A DNA stretch of 64,000 nucleotides, taken from Roseobacter insulae. GTDB lineage: Bacteria; Pseudomonadota; Alphaproteobacteria; Rhodobacterales; Rhodobacteraceae. Both the position numbers and the translations under genes were made by a program. Below are positions 9,543 to 18,657 of this stretch, piece after piece (position 1 is the first letter of the stretch; every line of letters begins with the position of its first letter). Where the stretch lies: positions 62,001-126,000 of the forward strand of contig NZ_JAHXDN010000006.1 of assembly GCF_019375555.1 (NCBI RefSeq), given 5' to 3'. A model generated the notes under the pieces. The model was not told the origin of the DNA. It saw only the letters and a list, made by a program, of their open reading frames with translations, and did no database searches.

Positions 9543-10091
9543 ATGCGATTGCAAGTTTCAGATGCTGAGTTGGCGCACCAAGCCGCTGCCGGAGATCGGG
9601 CGGCTTTTGGCGCATTGATTCATCGGCACTACGATCTGATTTTCCGCGTCGCCTTCCGGTTTTCGGGCCATCGTCAGGACGCCGAAGACCTTACACAGGA
9701 GATCTGCATTGGACTGGCGCGGAAAATAGCGCAGTGGCACGGGCAGGCGCAGCTTAAAACATGGCTCTACCGCGTGATCGTGAATGCCTGTCATGACAAA
9801 CGGCGGCGCGATGCCACGCAGGCAAAGGCCGCACTGGGGTGGGGCGAGCGGGAACTGGCTCTGCGGCAGGCAGCGTCCGAGGAAGCGGCAGCCCAGGATT
9901 GGTTGTGGTCAGCGATGGGCGGCCTGTCGCCGGTTTTGCGCGACACGGCCGCGCTGACCGTGGGTGAGGATCTGACCCATGCGCAGGCGGGTGAAATTCT
10001 GGGGGTGTCGGAAGGCACCATCTCATGGCGCATGTCCGAGGTGAAGAAACACCTGCGTGACCTGGCACAGAAAGAGACAGCAGATGGATAA
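9543..10091 (+). CDS. ECF-type RNA polymerase sigma factor
   Basis: 182-residue sigma-70 family protein with only regions 2 and 4. Region 2 is at about residues 10-75 (DLIFRVAFRFSGHRQDAEDL, then TQEICIGLARKI). Region 4 is at about 120-170, with a helix-turn-helix in THAQAGEILGVSEGTISWRM. The ATG at 9543 has GAGGG only two bases upstream; TTG 9549 would give better spacing and loses only two residues. Its end overlaps the next gene by 8 bases, suggesting translational coupling with a membrane-anchored partner. Confidence 0.93.
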   Translation: MRLQVSDAELAHQAAAGDRAAFGALIHRHYDLIFRVAFRFSGHRQDAEDLTQEICIGLARKIAQWHGQAQLKTWLYRVIVNACHDKRRRDATQAKAALGWGERELALRQAASEEAAAQDWLWSAMGGLSPVLRDTAALTVGEDLTHAQAGEILGVSEGTISWRMSEVKKHLRDLAQKETADG

Positions 10092-12027
10092 TGAGATCAA
10101 AACACTCAAGCGTGCCCTTGACCAGGCGACGCCGACGCCATCCGCGACGAAACGTGCGCGAGATCTGGAACTGGCCCTGAAAACCTTTAACGCCGCCCAA
10201 GGATCGACGGACCCGGCGCGTCTACCTCAGGACCCTGCGCCCAATGCGCGGGGATTTCTGAGAGGATTTAGGAATATGATCACCCGGTTGAACACCCCCA
10301 TGGCGCTTGCCGCCACCTCGTCGATTGCCGTTGCATCACTGGCGGCATTTGTTGTGCTGCCCAATCTGGACTTGAGCAATGCCCCGCCCGCGCCCATCCC
10401 GGCATCCGAAACGCGCAACCGGGCAGCGGTGGATAACGCAGCCGACCGATCCATTGTCTCAGCACCGCCAGAACCGGTTGTCGAGGCCCCCGTCGTGATA
10501 GAGGAACAGGCGGCGACGTTTGATGCGCTGTCAAATCTGAAGCGTGCGCCTCTCGCGTTTGAAAGAGCTCCTGCCTCCATGCGGACCGGGGACGAGATTT
10601 CTCGGCTCCAAGGTCCGGTGGCCAGTTCCGAACGGTTTGCCAATGATGTGGCACACGGTGTCACGGTGACGGCGGAAAACAGTGTTTCGACCTTCTCAAT
10701 CGACGTGGATACCGCGTCATACAGCGTCATCCGGTCGTCGCTGACGCAAGGCAGCTTGCCGCCCGCAGAGGCCGTACGCATTGAGGAAATGATCAATTAT
10801 TTCCCCTATGATTATGCCGGCCCTGAACGTGACGGCGCGGCATTTGCGCCCTCGGTCTCGGTTTTCGAGACGCCATGGAACAGCGGTACGCAATTGATGC
10901 GCATCGGTCTGCAGGGCGAACTGCCGATGCGCGACCGCAGGCCGCCGCTCAATCTCGTCTTTCTGATCGATACTTCGGGCTCGATGAACAGCCCGGACAA
11001 GTTACCGCTGCTCATCCAGTCCTTCGGCCTGATGCTGACGTCGCTGGCTCCGGAGGATGAAGTGGCCATCGTGACCTATGCCGGCGCCGCCGGCGAAGTG
11101 CTGGCACCAACCCCGGCAAACGACCGCGCAGCCATTCTCGGGGCCTTGCAAGGCTTGTCCGCTGGGGGCTCGACCGCCGGGCAGGCCGGATTGCAGCAGG
11201 CCTATTCGATCGCCGAGACCATGACCGAAGAGGGGGAGGTCAGCCGCGTCATCCTCGCCACGGATGGCGATTTCAACATCGGCATTTCTGATCCGGAAGC
11301 GCTTAAAAGCTACATCGCGCAGAAACGTGACGCGGGAACGTATCTGTCGGTTCTGGGCTTCGGGCGTGGTAACCTGAAAGACAGCGTCATGCAGGCTCTC
11401 GCACAGAACGGGAACGGCAATGCGGCTTACATTGACACGCTGTCCGAAGCGCAAAAGGTGCTGAACGATGAATTGTCCGGTGCGCTGTTCCCGATAGCGA
11501 ATGACGTGAAGGTACAGGTTGAATTTAATCCCGCACAGGTGTCCGAATATCGCCTGATCGGTTATGAAACCCGTCGCCTTGCACGGACGGATTTCAACAA
11601 TGATGCGGTCGACGCCGGCGAAATCGGTGCCGGGCACCAGGTGACCGCGCTTTACGAGATCACGCCCGTGGGATCAGCGGCCGCCCTCTCTGAACCGCTG
11701 CGGTATGGCGGGGGTCAAATAACAGGCGATCCGGCCTCGGACGAGATTGCTTTTGTCAAACTGCGCTACAAGGCACCCGGCAGTCAATCGAGCCGGTTGC
11801 TGGAGCTGCCGGTGACCAAGGACACCGTCACACCTGACACGGACGCGCGGTTTGCCGCCGCGATCGCCGGGTTTGGCCAGTTGTTGCGTGGTGGCGACCA
11901 CCTGGGACAGTGGGGATACCAGGAAGCGATTGATCTGGCCGCGCGGTCCCGGGGCAGCGATGCCTTTGGGTACCGGGCCGAGGCAGTCACCCTGATGCGC
12001 CTGGCGCAAACGCTGTCTGAGAAGTAA
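10084..12027 (+). CDS. YfbK-like von Willebrand factor A domain protein, possible anti-sigma partner
   Basis: 647 residues. The first 70 residues are helical and probably cytoplasmic. One membrane helix follows (about 72-94), then a long linker and the YfbK-type N-terminal domain (FSIDVDTASYSVIRSSL, EEMINYFPYDY; about 200-245). The VWA domain has a complete MIDAS start DTSGS at 296-300. The C-terminal region matches the DUF3520-type tail of this family. Topology predicts an N-terminal cytoplasmic segment with the VWA domain in the periplasm. The overlap with the sigma gene and the N-in anchor suggest it sequesters or reports to the sigma factor; this is inference. The start at 10084 is favoured over an earlier GTG because it begins the coupled overlap. 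Confidence 0.88.
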   Translation: MDNEIKTLKRALDQATPTPSATKRARDLELALKTFNAAQGSTDPARLPQDPAPNARGFLRGFRNMITRLNTPMALAATSSIAVASLAAFVVLPNLDLSNAPPAPIPASETRNRAAVDNAADRSIVSAPPEPVVEAPVVIEEQAATFDALSNLKRAPLAFERAPASMRTGDEISRLQGPVASSERFANDVAHGVTVTAENSVSTFSIDVDTASYSVIRSSLTQGSLPPAEAVRIEEMINYFPYDYAGPERDGAAFAPSVSVFETPWNSGTQLMRIGLQGELPMRDRRPPLNLVFLIDTSGSMNSPDKLPLLIQSFGLMLTSLAPEDEVAIVTYAGAAGEVLAPTPANDRAAILGALQGLSAGGSTAGQAGLQQAYSIAETMTEEGEVSRVILATDGDFNIGISDPEALKSYIAQKRDAGTYLSVLGFGRGNLKDSVMQALAQNGNGNAAYIDTLSEAQKVLNDELSGALFPIANDVKVQVEFNPAQVSEYRLIGYETRRLARTDFNNDAVDAGEIGAGHQVTALYEITPVGSAAALSEPLRYGGGQITGDPASDEIAFVKLRYKAPGSQSSRLLELPVTKDTVTPDTDARFAAAIAGFGQLLRGGDHLGQWGYQEAIDLAARSRGSDAFGYRAEAVTLMRLAQTLSEK

Positions 12028-12230
12028 CCGGCATCGGGCGGCGCAAAGCGCCCGGTCGTCATCTTGCGCATTGCCCGGAAGGTCGGGCGATGGGCGGGGT
12101 ATCGCACCTGCCACACGGCGCGGCCCAGCACCGGCGATGAGTCCGCCGCAAAAAGGAACCCGCGCCGGTGCCAGTGCCACGGCGCGGGGTTGTGCCCGAA
12201 GAGCTTTCAGATCAGGGCTCTGCGCTTTAT

Positions 12231-13199
12231 TCAGGCGGGTTCATGCGCCTTATGCGTGCAGGCACTGCTGATGCAATCGACGTGCCGATGGTCGGTTCCG
12301 CAACAACCCCCCACAACGGCGAGACCGGGCAGGATGCTCTGAAGCCGGCGGTAGTCCTGACCCAGTTCGTCCGGCTGACCGGCGTCCAGTTCCTCCGCTT
12401 CGTCCAGCTCGGCATGCGACATCCGCGAAGCATTTGCCCGAAGCCCCTTGAGACGGTGCAGCCAATCCCCGCCACGGCGCAGCGTTGGCTCAAAGTGATC
12501 GGGGTGGGCGCAGTTGATCATGTAGTAGGCCGGGGCGTTGCCGGTCTCTGCATCGACTTGCTCGATCGCGTCACCCAAGGGCTGCCCTGTCGGCAACTTG
12601 CCATCGGTTTCCACGGTGAAGGAGATCACCACGGGCATGCCCTCGGCGACCGCCGCGCGGGTCAGGCCAATTGCTTCCGGCGTGTTGGTCATGGTGATTG
12701 CGGTGATCATGTCCGCGCCCGCCTTGGCAAAGGCGCGGGCCTGCAGGCTATGATAGGCCTGTGCCGCATCCGCTGTCATAACGTCGCCGGGGTCATAGCC
12801 ATCGCCGCGCGGCCCGATACACCCGCTGATGACAATCGGTTGCGTCGCATCGGAGTTCGCGTTGCGCAGGGTCCGCATCAGAAAGATCGCGTCCTCGTTG
12901 GCAGCTGACATCTGCGCCTCGTTAAACCCGAGCAGTTTTCCCCAATCGGCACTGGCGCGCCACGTCGGACTTTCGAGGATGAAGCCCATGTCTTTCTGCA
13001 CGGCAATGTTGAGGTATTTTTGGAAATAGGCCTTCAGCGCGCCGGTCCCCCTGGTGTCGTTCAGCAGCGTGAACGCGGCAAAGTGGGGCAGGTCAAATCC
13101 GTCTTCGAAAATCAGGGTGGTTTCGATACCACCATCGGTCAGAAAAAGAGCGCCGTCCAATTGTGGCAAATGGGCACGGTAGCCGGTTGTGTGTGTCAC
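12231..13199 (-). CDS. Homocysteine S-methyltransferase family protein
   Basis: 322-residue TIM-barrel, zinc-dependent methyltransferase of the BHMT/MmuM type. It would transfer a methyl group from a methylated donor (betaine-, S-methylmethionine- or DMSP-like) to homocysteine, giving methionine. Zinc ligands are visible: the Cys in YMINCAHPDHF and the pair in VVGGCCGTDHRH. The DGGIETTLIF opening is typical. It starts at GTG 13199 behind GGAGA; an ATG a few bases before is out of frame. Divergent from the winged-helix/TPR regulator, which is its likely controller. Its methyl donor cannot be told from sequence. Confidence 0.9.
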   Translation of the reverse strand: MTHTTGYRAHLPQLDGALFLTDGGIETTLIFEDGFDLPHFAAFTLLNDTRGTGALKAYFQKYLNIAVQKDMGFILESPTWRASADWGKLLGFNEAQMSAANEDAIFLMRTLRNANSDATQPIVISGCIGPRGDGYDPGDVMTADAAQAYHSLQARAFAKAGADMITAITMTNTPEAIGLTRAAVAEGMPVVISFTVETDGKLPTGQPLGDAIEQVDAETGNAPAYYMINCAHPDHFEPTLRRGGDWLHRLKGLRANASRMSHAELDEAEELDAGQPDELGQDYRRLQSILPGLAVVGGCCGTDHRHVDCISSACTHKAHEPA

Positions 13200-13353
13200 G
13201 ACATAATCTCCATTTAAAAAACTACGATGATCGCTGCTTACACGCAGGTGCCGGCCAAGAGCTTGGAGATGGGGTGGAGAGTGTGTGGAGGTTCACTGAA
13301 GACCGCGTGCAATTACACTAGGTCTTGGTGGAAAAGCACCGAATCAGACTGAG

Positions 13354-14913
13354 ATGACATATCACTTCGACGATTTTTGCGTAGACACGGACCGCCGCGA
13401 GATCACCGGCGGCGGGCAGATGCTGCGCGCGGAGCCGCAGGTGTTCGACCTTCTGGTCCTGCTGATCAGCAATCATCACCGCTTCATCACCAAGGACGAA
13501 TTGCTCGAAAAGATCTGGCGCGGGCGGTTTGTCTCGGAATCCGCCCTGACAAGCCGGATCAAGTCGCTCCGGCAACTCCTTGGCGACAACGGGCAGGCGC
13601 AGAAAGTGATCCGTACCTTGCGCGGCAAGGGGTTTCGCTTCGTCGCCGACGTGAAAATGGTGGCGCCGGCGAAAGGCTCCGGTGATGGGGAAATCCTGGA
13701 CATCGGCGCCGAAAAGGACAAGGGGCAGTCCGCCCCGTCGATTGCCGTGCTGCCCTTTGATCTCATCGGGGACCCGGAAAAAGTGCCCGCAATCGGCGAG
13801 GCCATTCCCAGAGAGCTGATCGCCTCCCTTTCCAGTCTTCGGTGGCTCAAGGTCATCGCGCAGGGATCGACATTCCGGTTTCGCGGCAGCGGGACCGACG
13901 TTCGGCAACTCGGCGATATCCTGGGCGCACGGTACTGCCTGACCGGCAGTGTCGAAATCCTTGCGCAGGATGTCGTGATCGATGTCGAATTGTCCGACAC
14001 CCGCACCGCGCATGTCGTTTGGGCGATGCGCAAGCAGGCCCGGCTTGACCGTTTGCAGGAACTGCGGGCAGAGATTGTCGCCCATGTGATTTCCGTCGCC
14101 GAGCTGGAAATTCCGCAACACGAAGCGGCCCGCGTTCAATTCTCAGATGCCAGCAATTTGGATGCCTGGTCTGCCATGCACGTGGGCTTGCAAAAGATCT
14201 ACCAGTTCAGTGGTCAAGGCAACCTGATTGCCAAATCCATGTTCGAACGCGCCATCGCGCTTGAGCCGACGCTTGGTCGCGCCCATGCGGGCCTTGCCTT
14301 CGTTCATTTCCAGGCCGGGTTCATGCGGTACGAGGACGATGTGGAAAAGCAGCGGCTGGCGGCGCTGCGGGCGGCGGAGCGTGCAATCGAGTTGCAGCCC
14401 AGGGACCCATTCGCAAATTTCATGATGGGGCGGTGTCACTGGCTTGACGGCGATACCGAGGGCGGCAAACCCTGGTTCGAGCGTGCAACCCAGGCCAGTC
14501 CCAACTATGCGTTGGGCTATTACGGTGCCAGTTGGGCAAATATCTTTTCAGGTGATTACGACACCGGCATGGCAAACACCGACCGCGCGCTGTCGCTCAG
14601 CCCGCTTGATCCGATGCGCCCCGGCATGACCGGCGGAAAGATGTGGGTGAACATCGCAAGGGAGAATCTGCCGGAGGCCGTGAAATGGGCGGAGATTGCG
14701 GCGCATTCTCCGGGTGCACATGCCGGGATGGCGGTCTTCGCGGCGATGAGCCACTGGCTCAACGGCGATGCGCCCAATTCCGCCCGATGGCTGACAGAGG
14801 CCAAGCGCCGCAATCCGCAGCTTGCGTACCACAGTCTGGAGCGGCTGGTGCCCGCGTCCCATGCGGAGTTTCACGGGTTGGTCAGGCGCTTTTCCGATCG
14901 CGTGGGGCTCTGA
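13354..14913 (+). CDS. Winged-helix DNA-binding protein with TolB-like and TPR domains
   Basis: 519 residues. An OmpR/ToxR-type winged helix is at about 1-100 (KDELLEKIWRGRFVSESALT and the wing TLRGKGFRFV). A TolB-like N-terminal fold follows (SIAVLPFDLIGD, YCLTGSVEILAQD) at about 128-240. Tetratricopeptide-like repeats fill 265-510 (FERAIALEPTLGRAHAGLAF; AERAIELQPRDPFANFMMG). No receiver domain or membrane helix, so it probably senses a ligand or partner through the TolB/TPR part. Divergent from the methyltransferase with 154 bases between them, suggesting control of that gene. Convergent with the next gene, one base between the two stops. Confidence 0.9.
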   Translation: MTYHFDDFCVDTDRREITGGGQMLRAEPQVFDLLVLLISNHHRFITKDELLEKIWRGRFVSESALTSRIKSLRQLLGDNGQAQKVIRTLRGKGFRFVADVKMVAPAKGSGDGEILDIGAEKDKGQSAPSIAVLPFDLIGDPEKVPAIGEAIPRELIASLSSLRWLKVIAQGSTFRFRGSGTDVRQLGDILGARYCLTGSVEILAQDVVIDVELSDTRTAHVVWAMRKQARLDRLQELRAEIVAHVISVAELEIPQHEAARVQFSDASNLDAWSAMHVGLQKIYQFSGQGNLIAKSMFERAIALEPTLGRAHAGLAFVHFQAGFMRYEDDVEKQRLAALRAAERAIELQPRDPFANFMMGRCHWLDGDTEGGKPWFERATQASPNYALGYYGASWANIFSGDYDTGMANTDRALSLSPLDPMRPGMTGGKMWVNIARENLPEAVKWAEIAAHSPGAHAGMAVFAAMSHWLNGDAPNSARWLTEAKRRNPQLAYHSLERLVPASHAEFHGLVRRFSDRVGL

Positions 14914-14914
14914 C

Positions 14915-16369
14915 CTACCGCCGCATCGCCTGAGGCAGCGTCACGCTGAACGTCGCCCCGGGTGTGCCCTTGGGTATCAGTTCAATGGTTCCGCCATGGG
15001 CCGACACAACCCGGTGGCAAAACGCCAGCCCGACACCGGTGCCCCTGCCGACCTCTTTCGTGGTGAACAGCGGGTCGAAAATGCGCGTGACGATCTTGTC
15101 GTCCACGCCGGGGCCGTTGTCGGCAGTGATCAGCGTGACGCTTCCCGAGCCCGGCGCGGCAAAGCCCGTCACCGTGATCTTATCGCCGATGCCGCTGTCC
15201 TGAATGGCATGTACCGCATTGGTCAGCAGGTTGATCATCACCTGTGATATCTGCAGTTCATCCACCATCATGTCCGGCAGGTCGTCGGGCAGGTCAATCA
15301 AGACCTCCACAGGATGTTCGCTGACCAGCGTGCCGATTGCATCCTGCGCAGTTCTGAAGATCTCCCCGGCAGAGGTGGGTTTGGGGTGCAGGGGTTCCTG
15401 CCGGGCCATGGCCAGAAAGGAGCGAACGATCTTGACACATCGCTCTGCCGCACCGCCCATCTTGTCGATCCGACTTGTATGCGGCGTGCCGTCGAGGTCT
15501 TCTTTCAGCATCTCGGTATTGCCAACGATGATCGACAGCGGGTTGTTCAGCTCGTGCGCGACACCTGCAAGCAGTTCTCCCAGCGCGGACATCTTTTCGG
15601 CCTGAAAGACCTGCGTTCTTTTCTGCGCAAGCTCCGCCTGCACGGCAAGAATACTGCTGAGGTCCTCCATATTGGACACGATCACGTCTTCGCCACGGTA
15701 CTCGATCAGCCGCGCGGAAATCCCGGCCGGGAATTCGGACCCATCCGCGCGTATGCCGGTCACGCGCATGTCATCGACCCGGGCATCCGGCAACAGCGCG
15801 GTGATGAAATCCGCACGCTCCGCGCGTTTGGCGAAATGTGAGAAGCTGCTCTTGGCCTGTCCCAGCAACGCCGTCGCGGCGGGCGAGCGATAAATGATCT
15901 GGCCATCGCCGATCCGCGACATGGTCAGGCAGGCGGGGCAGGCTTCCAGCACCTTGCTGAGCAGGACCTCGACCTCGCTCTCGGCATCCCTTGCTCCCTC
16001 ATCTTCAAGCCTTTCCGTCTGGGTGAGGATGAATCCGTCGTCCGATCTGGCGGAGAGCCGAATGACAAAGGAATGACCCGGACCCGCGGGGGTAATGACC
16101 TGATGACCGTCATCCAATGTGCCCAGCAGGTCCGCCTCGATGATCGTCAGGCGCTTGCACACATCCTTTGGATAAATGCCCCTGATTTCCGCCTCGCGCA
16201 GCAGAATGTCCCAGGACGTGCCCTCGTTCAGCAGGTCTTCGAGCTTGGGGTTCATATCGCGGAACGCGCGATTGGCCGTGAGCAGCTGCGCATCCGCGTC
16301 AAACAACGCCACGCCGTCATTCAGACCGGCTAGGGTTTCAAGCAGGAGGGGCGTCACCGGGCCGGGCAT
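14915..16369 (-). CDS. PAS-domain sensor histidine kinase
   Basis: 484-residue soluble kinase without membrane helices. PAS-like domain 1 is at about 10-110 (GLNDGVALFDADAQLLTANR) and PAS 2 at about 138-245 (EACPACLTMSRIGDG). The dimerisation helix carries the phospho-acceptor His272 in [15 protein letters not shown]. The ATPase domain has the N box (NLLTNAVHAI), G1 (DNGPGVDD) and G2 (GRGTGVGLAFCH). There is no receiver domain and no adjacent response regulator. It is third in an operon after a globin and a cyclase-like gene (10-base gap), so redox or gas sensing is plausible. It is clearly related in its second PAS and kinase core to the hybrid kinase at 20958. Confidence 0.93.
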   Translation of the reverse strand: MPGPVTPLLLETLAGLNDGVALFDADAQLLTANRAFRDMNPKLEDLLNEGTSWDILLREAEIRGIYPKDVCKRLTIIEADLLGTLDDGHQVITPAGPGHSFVIRLSARSDDGFILTQTERLEDEGARDAESEVEVLLSKVLEACPACLTMSRIGDGQIIYRSPAATALLGQAKSSFSHFAKRAERADFITALLPDARVDDMRVTGIRADGSEFPAGISARLIEYRGEDVIVSNMEDLSSILAVQAELAQKRTQVFQAEKMSALGELLAGVAHELNNPLSIIVGNTEMLKEDLDGTPHTSRIDKMGGAAERCVKIVRSFLAMARQEPLHPKPTSAGEIFRTAQDAIGTLVSEHPVEVLIDLPDDLPDMMVDELQISQVMINLLTNAVHAIQDSGIGDKITVTGFAAPGSGSVTLITADNGPGVDDKIVTRIFDPLFTTKEVGRGTGVGLAFCHRVVSAHGGTIELIPKGTPGATFSVTLPQAMRR

Positions 16370-16379
16370 CGGAGCGCGA

Positions 16380-17414
16380 TCAGCCCGCGGCGGGCGCGGC
16401 GCTGCGTTCCGACACGCAGATCGACTTCACGCCGTCGACCGCGGGGCAGTCCTGGAAATCGAAAGTGTCGTCGAGAAATTCGGAGATCGCGGCATCGCCC
16501 CGAATGGACATGGGCGCGGCGACCCGGCGAAGCGACAGCGCGCGGGATACTGCCGGGCCGAAAACGTCGTAGATATAGCGCTGGACACCGACAACGGACC
16601 CCACAACCTCGCCCGCGGCGAGGCCGACACGTGGCTGCCATCGGATCGGATGGCTGTCATTGCGCTGTTTGAGATACCGCAGAAACCTGACCGCCGCGTT
16701 GGCGACCGCCATCGCGTGCTCGGGCTCGGCGTCCGGGACGCCTGAAACCGAGATATAGCTGTCACCGTGGGTGCGGATGCGCTGGCACCCGAACTGCTCG
16801 CCGATACGGTCCAGCGCGCTGTAGATATCATTCAGCTCACTGACGATCACGCCGGGTTCGTGCTTGGCGATCAGCGCGTCGAAATCGACAAAATCCAGCG
16901 CCAGCACGGACACAGGCTCAAAGACGCGCGGGGCAACGATGCCGAAAGACTTGTATTCTTCGTACGCGGAGCGCGGCATCATATCGAGCAACAGTTTTTC
17001 GACCTGATCCTTCTCGCGCTTTATTTCCCGGGTGTTGCGTTCGACCATGACCGAATAGCTGTCGATCATCGATTCCAGCTCTTTGATGCGGGTGATATTC
17101 TGGCAGACCAGAACGGCGATCGAGCCGCCCTGCTGTGCGGCGCGGTTGAATTCCATCGCGACGGTCATCGTGCGGCGACGCAGCTTGAAAGACGCCTCGG
17201 TGGTGTACCGGCCGGACGTCCTGAGGCTCTTCTGTATCTCGTCCATGTCGATGGCCGGGAAAAGCTCACCCAGTTTCGAGGAATTGTCCTGTGGTCCGAA
17301 CCATTCCGCGAAGGTATCGTTGCGAAAGCCCAGCGTCATGGTGCTGAGATCGACAAGGGCAACCCCGACACCGATGGCCCGCAGCAATTGTTCATTGATC
17401 GCTTCAATTGACAT
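16380..17414 (-). CDS. PAS domain plus class III adenylate/guanylate cyclase domain, degenerate site
   Basis: 344 residues: PAS-like domain at about 5-110, coiled linker at 110-148, class III cyclase fold at 160-335. The two metal aspartates are present (D174 in LALDFVDF and D218 in HGDSYISVSG), as is the purine-site aspartate (YDVFG, D283). But the substrate lysine is replaced by Arg214 (IRTHGD), and the transition-state Asn and Arg of the usual VNxASR are Ser290 and Ser294 (AVSRALSL). It may be inactive as a cyclase and act as a nucleotide-sensing or scaffold protein. It overlaps the upstream globin gene by 11 bases and precedes the kinase. Confidence 0.88.
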   Translation of the reverse strand: MSIEAINEQLLRAIGVGVALVDLSTMTLGFRNDTFAEWFGPQDNSSKLGELFPAIDMDEIQKSLRTSGRYTTEASFKLRRRTMTVAMEFNRAAQQGGSIAVLVCQNITRIKELESMIDSYSVMVERNTREIKREKDQVEKLLLDMMPRSAYEEYKSFGIVAPRVFEPVSVLALDFVDFDALIAKHEPGVIVSELNDIYSALDRIGEQFGCQRIRTHGDSYISVSGVPDAEPEHAMAVANAAVRFLRYLKQRNDSHPIRWQPRVGLAAGEVVGSVVGVQRYIYDVFGPAVSRALSLRRVAAPMSIRGDAAISEFLDDTFDFQDCPAVDGVKSICVSERSAAPAAG

Positions 17415-17793
17415 CGTCGGCCCTCACCAGCAGTCCGCGACGTTGCTCGAAGGCGTCAAGGACGGTTTCAATGTCCTGTTTTTCGATATTGAAGTCAGAT
17501 AGCGTTTCGTTGACCAGGACCTTCAGTTGATCGAACTGTGCGTCGTTGACCGTCAGGTGGCGATGCGCGCGTTCGATATGATCATCTGAGAAAGAGGCAG
17601 GCCCCCCCAGAAGCGCCGAGATGAACTTGGTCTGATGATCCACCAGTTTCGGCATGTCGACATCGTCAAAAAACGGGCCAACGGTATCGTCGTCCAGCAG
17701 CCGGTCGTAGAGGGACATCACTATTCGGCTGATGGTTGAAAAACCGCCATATTTGTCGAAGAGGGATTGCGCCACAGTGTTCACCTTGGACAT
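17404..17793 (-). CDS. Group 1 truncated hemoglobin-like protein
   Basis: 129-residue two-over-two globin. Visible: the B10 tyrosine in SLYDRLL, the CD1 phenylalanine in GPFFDDVD, the glycine pair in ALLGGP, and the proximal F8 histidine in ERAHRHLTV. It binds heme, and thus O2 or NO, in the cytoplasm. It is the first gene of a three-gene unit, with its stop inside the cyclase-like gene and the PAS kinase after that. This suggests a gas- or redox-sensing input rather than simple NO detoxification, which is inference. Confidence 0.88.
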   Translation of the reverse strand: MSKVNTVAQSLFDKYGGFSTISRIVMSLYDRLLDDDTVGPFFDDVDMPKLVDHQTKFISALLGGPASFSDDHIERAHRHLTVNDAQFDQLKVLVNETLSDFNIEKQDIETVLDAFEQRRGLLVRADDVN

Positions 17794-17808
17794 CTTGCGC
17801 GGCCAGAT

Positions 17809-18657
17809 TCAGGCCGCGCACCTATATTTCTGACATTCGTTACCTGCTTTGGCAAGAAACTCACCAATCATCGGCGTGACGATATCGGCGTGGGTGATCG
17901 GCACCATATGGCCAGCACCGGTGATGGTTTCGTGGTGAAAACAGGGAAGCTGTTGTGCCAGCAAGGACGTGATATCCCTGATTTCGACAGGCGACCTGTC
18001 GCCTGAAATACACAAAACCGGGCAGCCTGCGCGGGCGGCGTCTGCGGGCGTGAACCGGTCTGACACCAGGGCCACGAAATCGTCGTGGATTTGCGTTGCA
18101 TGCCGGGTCATCCTGGGGCGCTGGTCCGCGCCGATCCGGTGCCAGAAGCCGCTTCCGTTCCAGAAATCCGTAAAGATCGCCATGGCTTCGGTGGCATTGC
18201 CGGCCTTCAAGGCAACCCGGGATTGCCGAACGGTCTGGTTAAAGCGCGCCGTCTTGGGCGTCGATATCCCGCAGCTGTTCCAGATAACGTTGAACGCGGC
18301 GGGCTCGATCAGCGTCAGGCTGCGCACCTTGTCGGGGAACATGCTCGCCATCTTCAACGCGACCGCCCCCCCGAACGAATGGCCTACAAGATGGACGGGG
18401 TCCGCGTGGACCGCCACGTCCTGCATGATCTTTTTGGCGATTTGCGCCAGGATTTGCGGCCTGCCGGTTGATTGATCGTGGTCATCGCCATATCCGGGCA
18501 AGGCGGGTGTCACCACGGTGAGGTCACGCTGCAGCCCGGCTGCGAGGTGACGCCATTGCGATGGCGCGCTGGCAGAGCCATGCAGCGCGACAACCGTTTC
18601 CTGCGTTGGCGTGGTCCCTGCGGTTGCGGGAGAGGCGGGTGCAAACACGAAAGTCAT
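17809..18657 (-). CDS. Alpha/beta hydrolase
   Basis: 282-residue alpha/beta fold hydrolase. Oxyanion motif HGSASAPSQW, nucleophile elbow VGHSFGGAVAL, acidic residue in CISGDRSPVE, catalytic histidine in GAGHMVPITH. Start at 18657 is supported by AAGGA eight bases upstream; an upstream in-frame ATG at 18744 lacks support. Ends 15 bases before the globin gene on the same strand, so it may be cotranscribed with the sensing operon. Substrate unknown; members include esterases, haloperoxidases and lactonases. Confidence 0.88.
   Translation of the reverse strand: MTFVFAPASPATAGTTPTQETVVALHGSASAPSQWRHLAAGLQRDLTVVTPALPGYGDDHDQSTGRPQILAQIAKKIMQDVAVHADPVHLVGHSFGGAVALKMASMFPDKVRSLTLIEPAAFNVIWNSCGISTPKTARFNQTVRQSRVALKAGNATEAMAIFTDFWNGSGFWHRIGADQRPRMTRHATQIHDDFVALVSDRFTPADAARAGCPVLCISGDRSPVEIRDITSLLAQQLPCFHHETITGAGHMVPITHADIVTPMIGEFLAKAGNECQKYRCAA

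Noticed and set aside
13200-13353. S-adenosylhomocysteine or SAM riboswitch before the homocysteine methyltransferase
   Set aside because: Looked for the conserved stems and found none.
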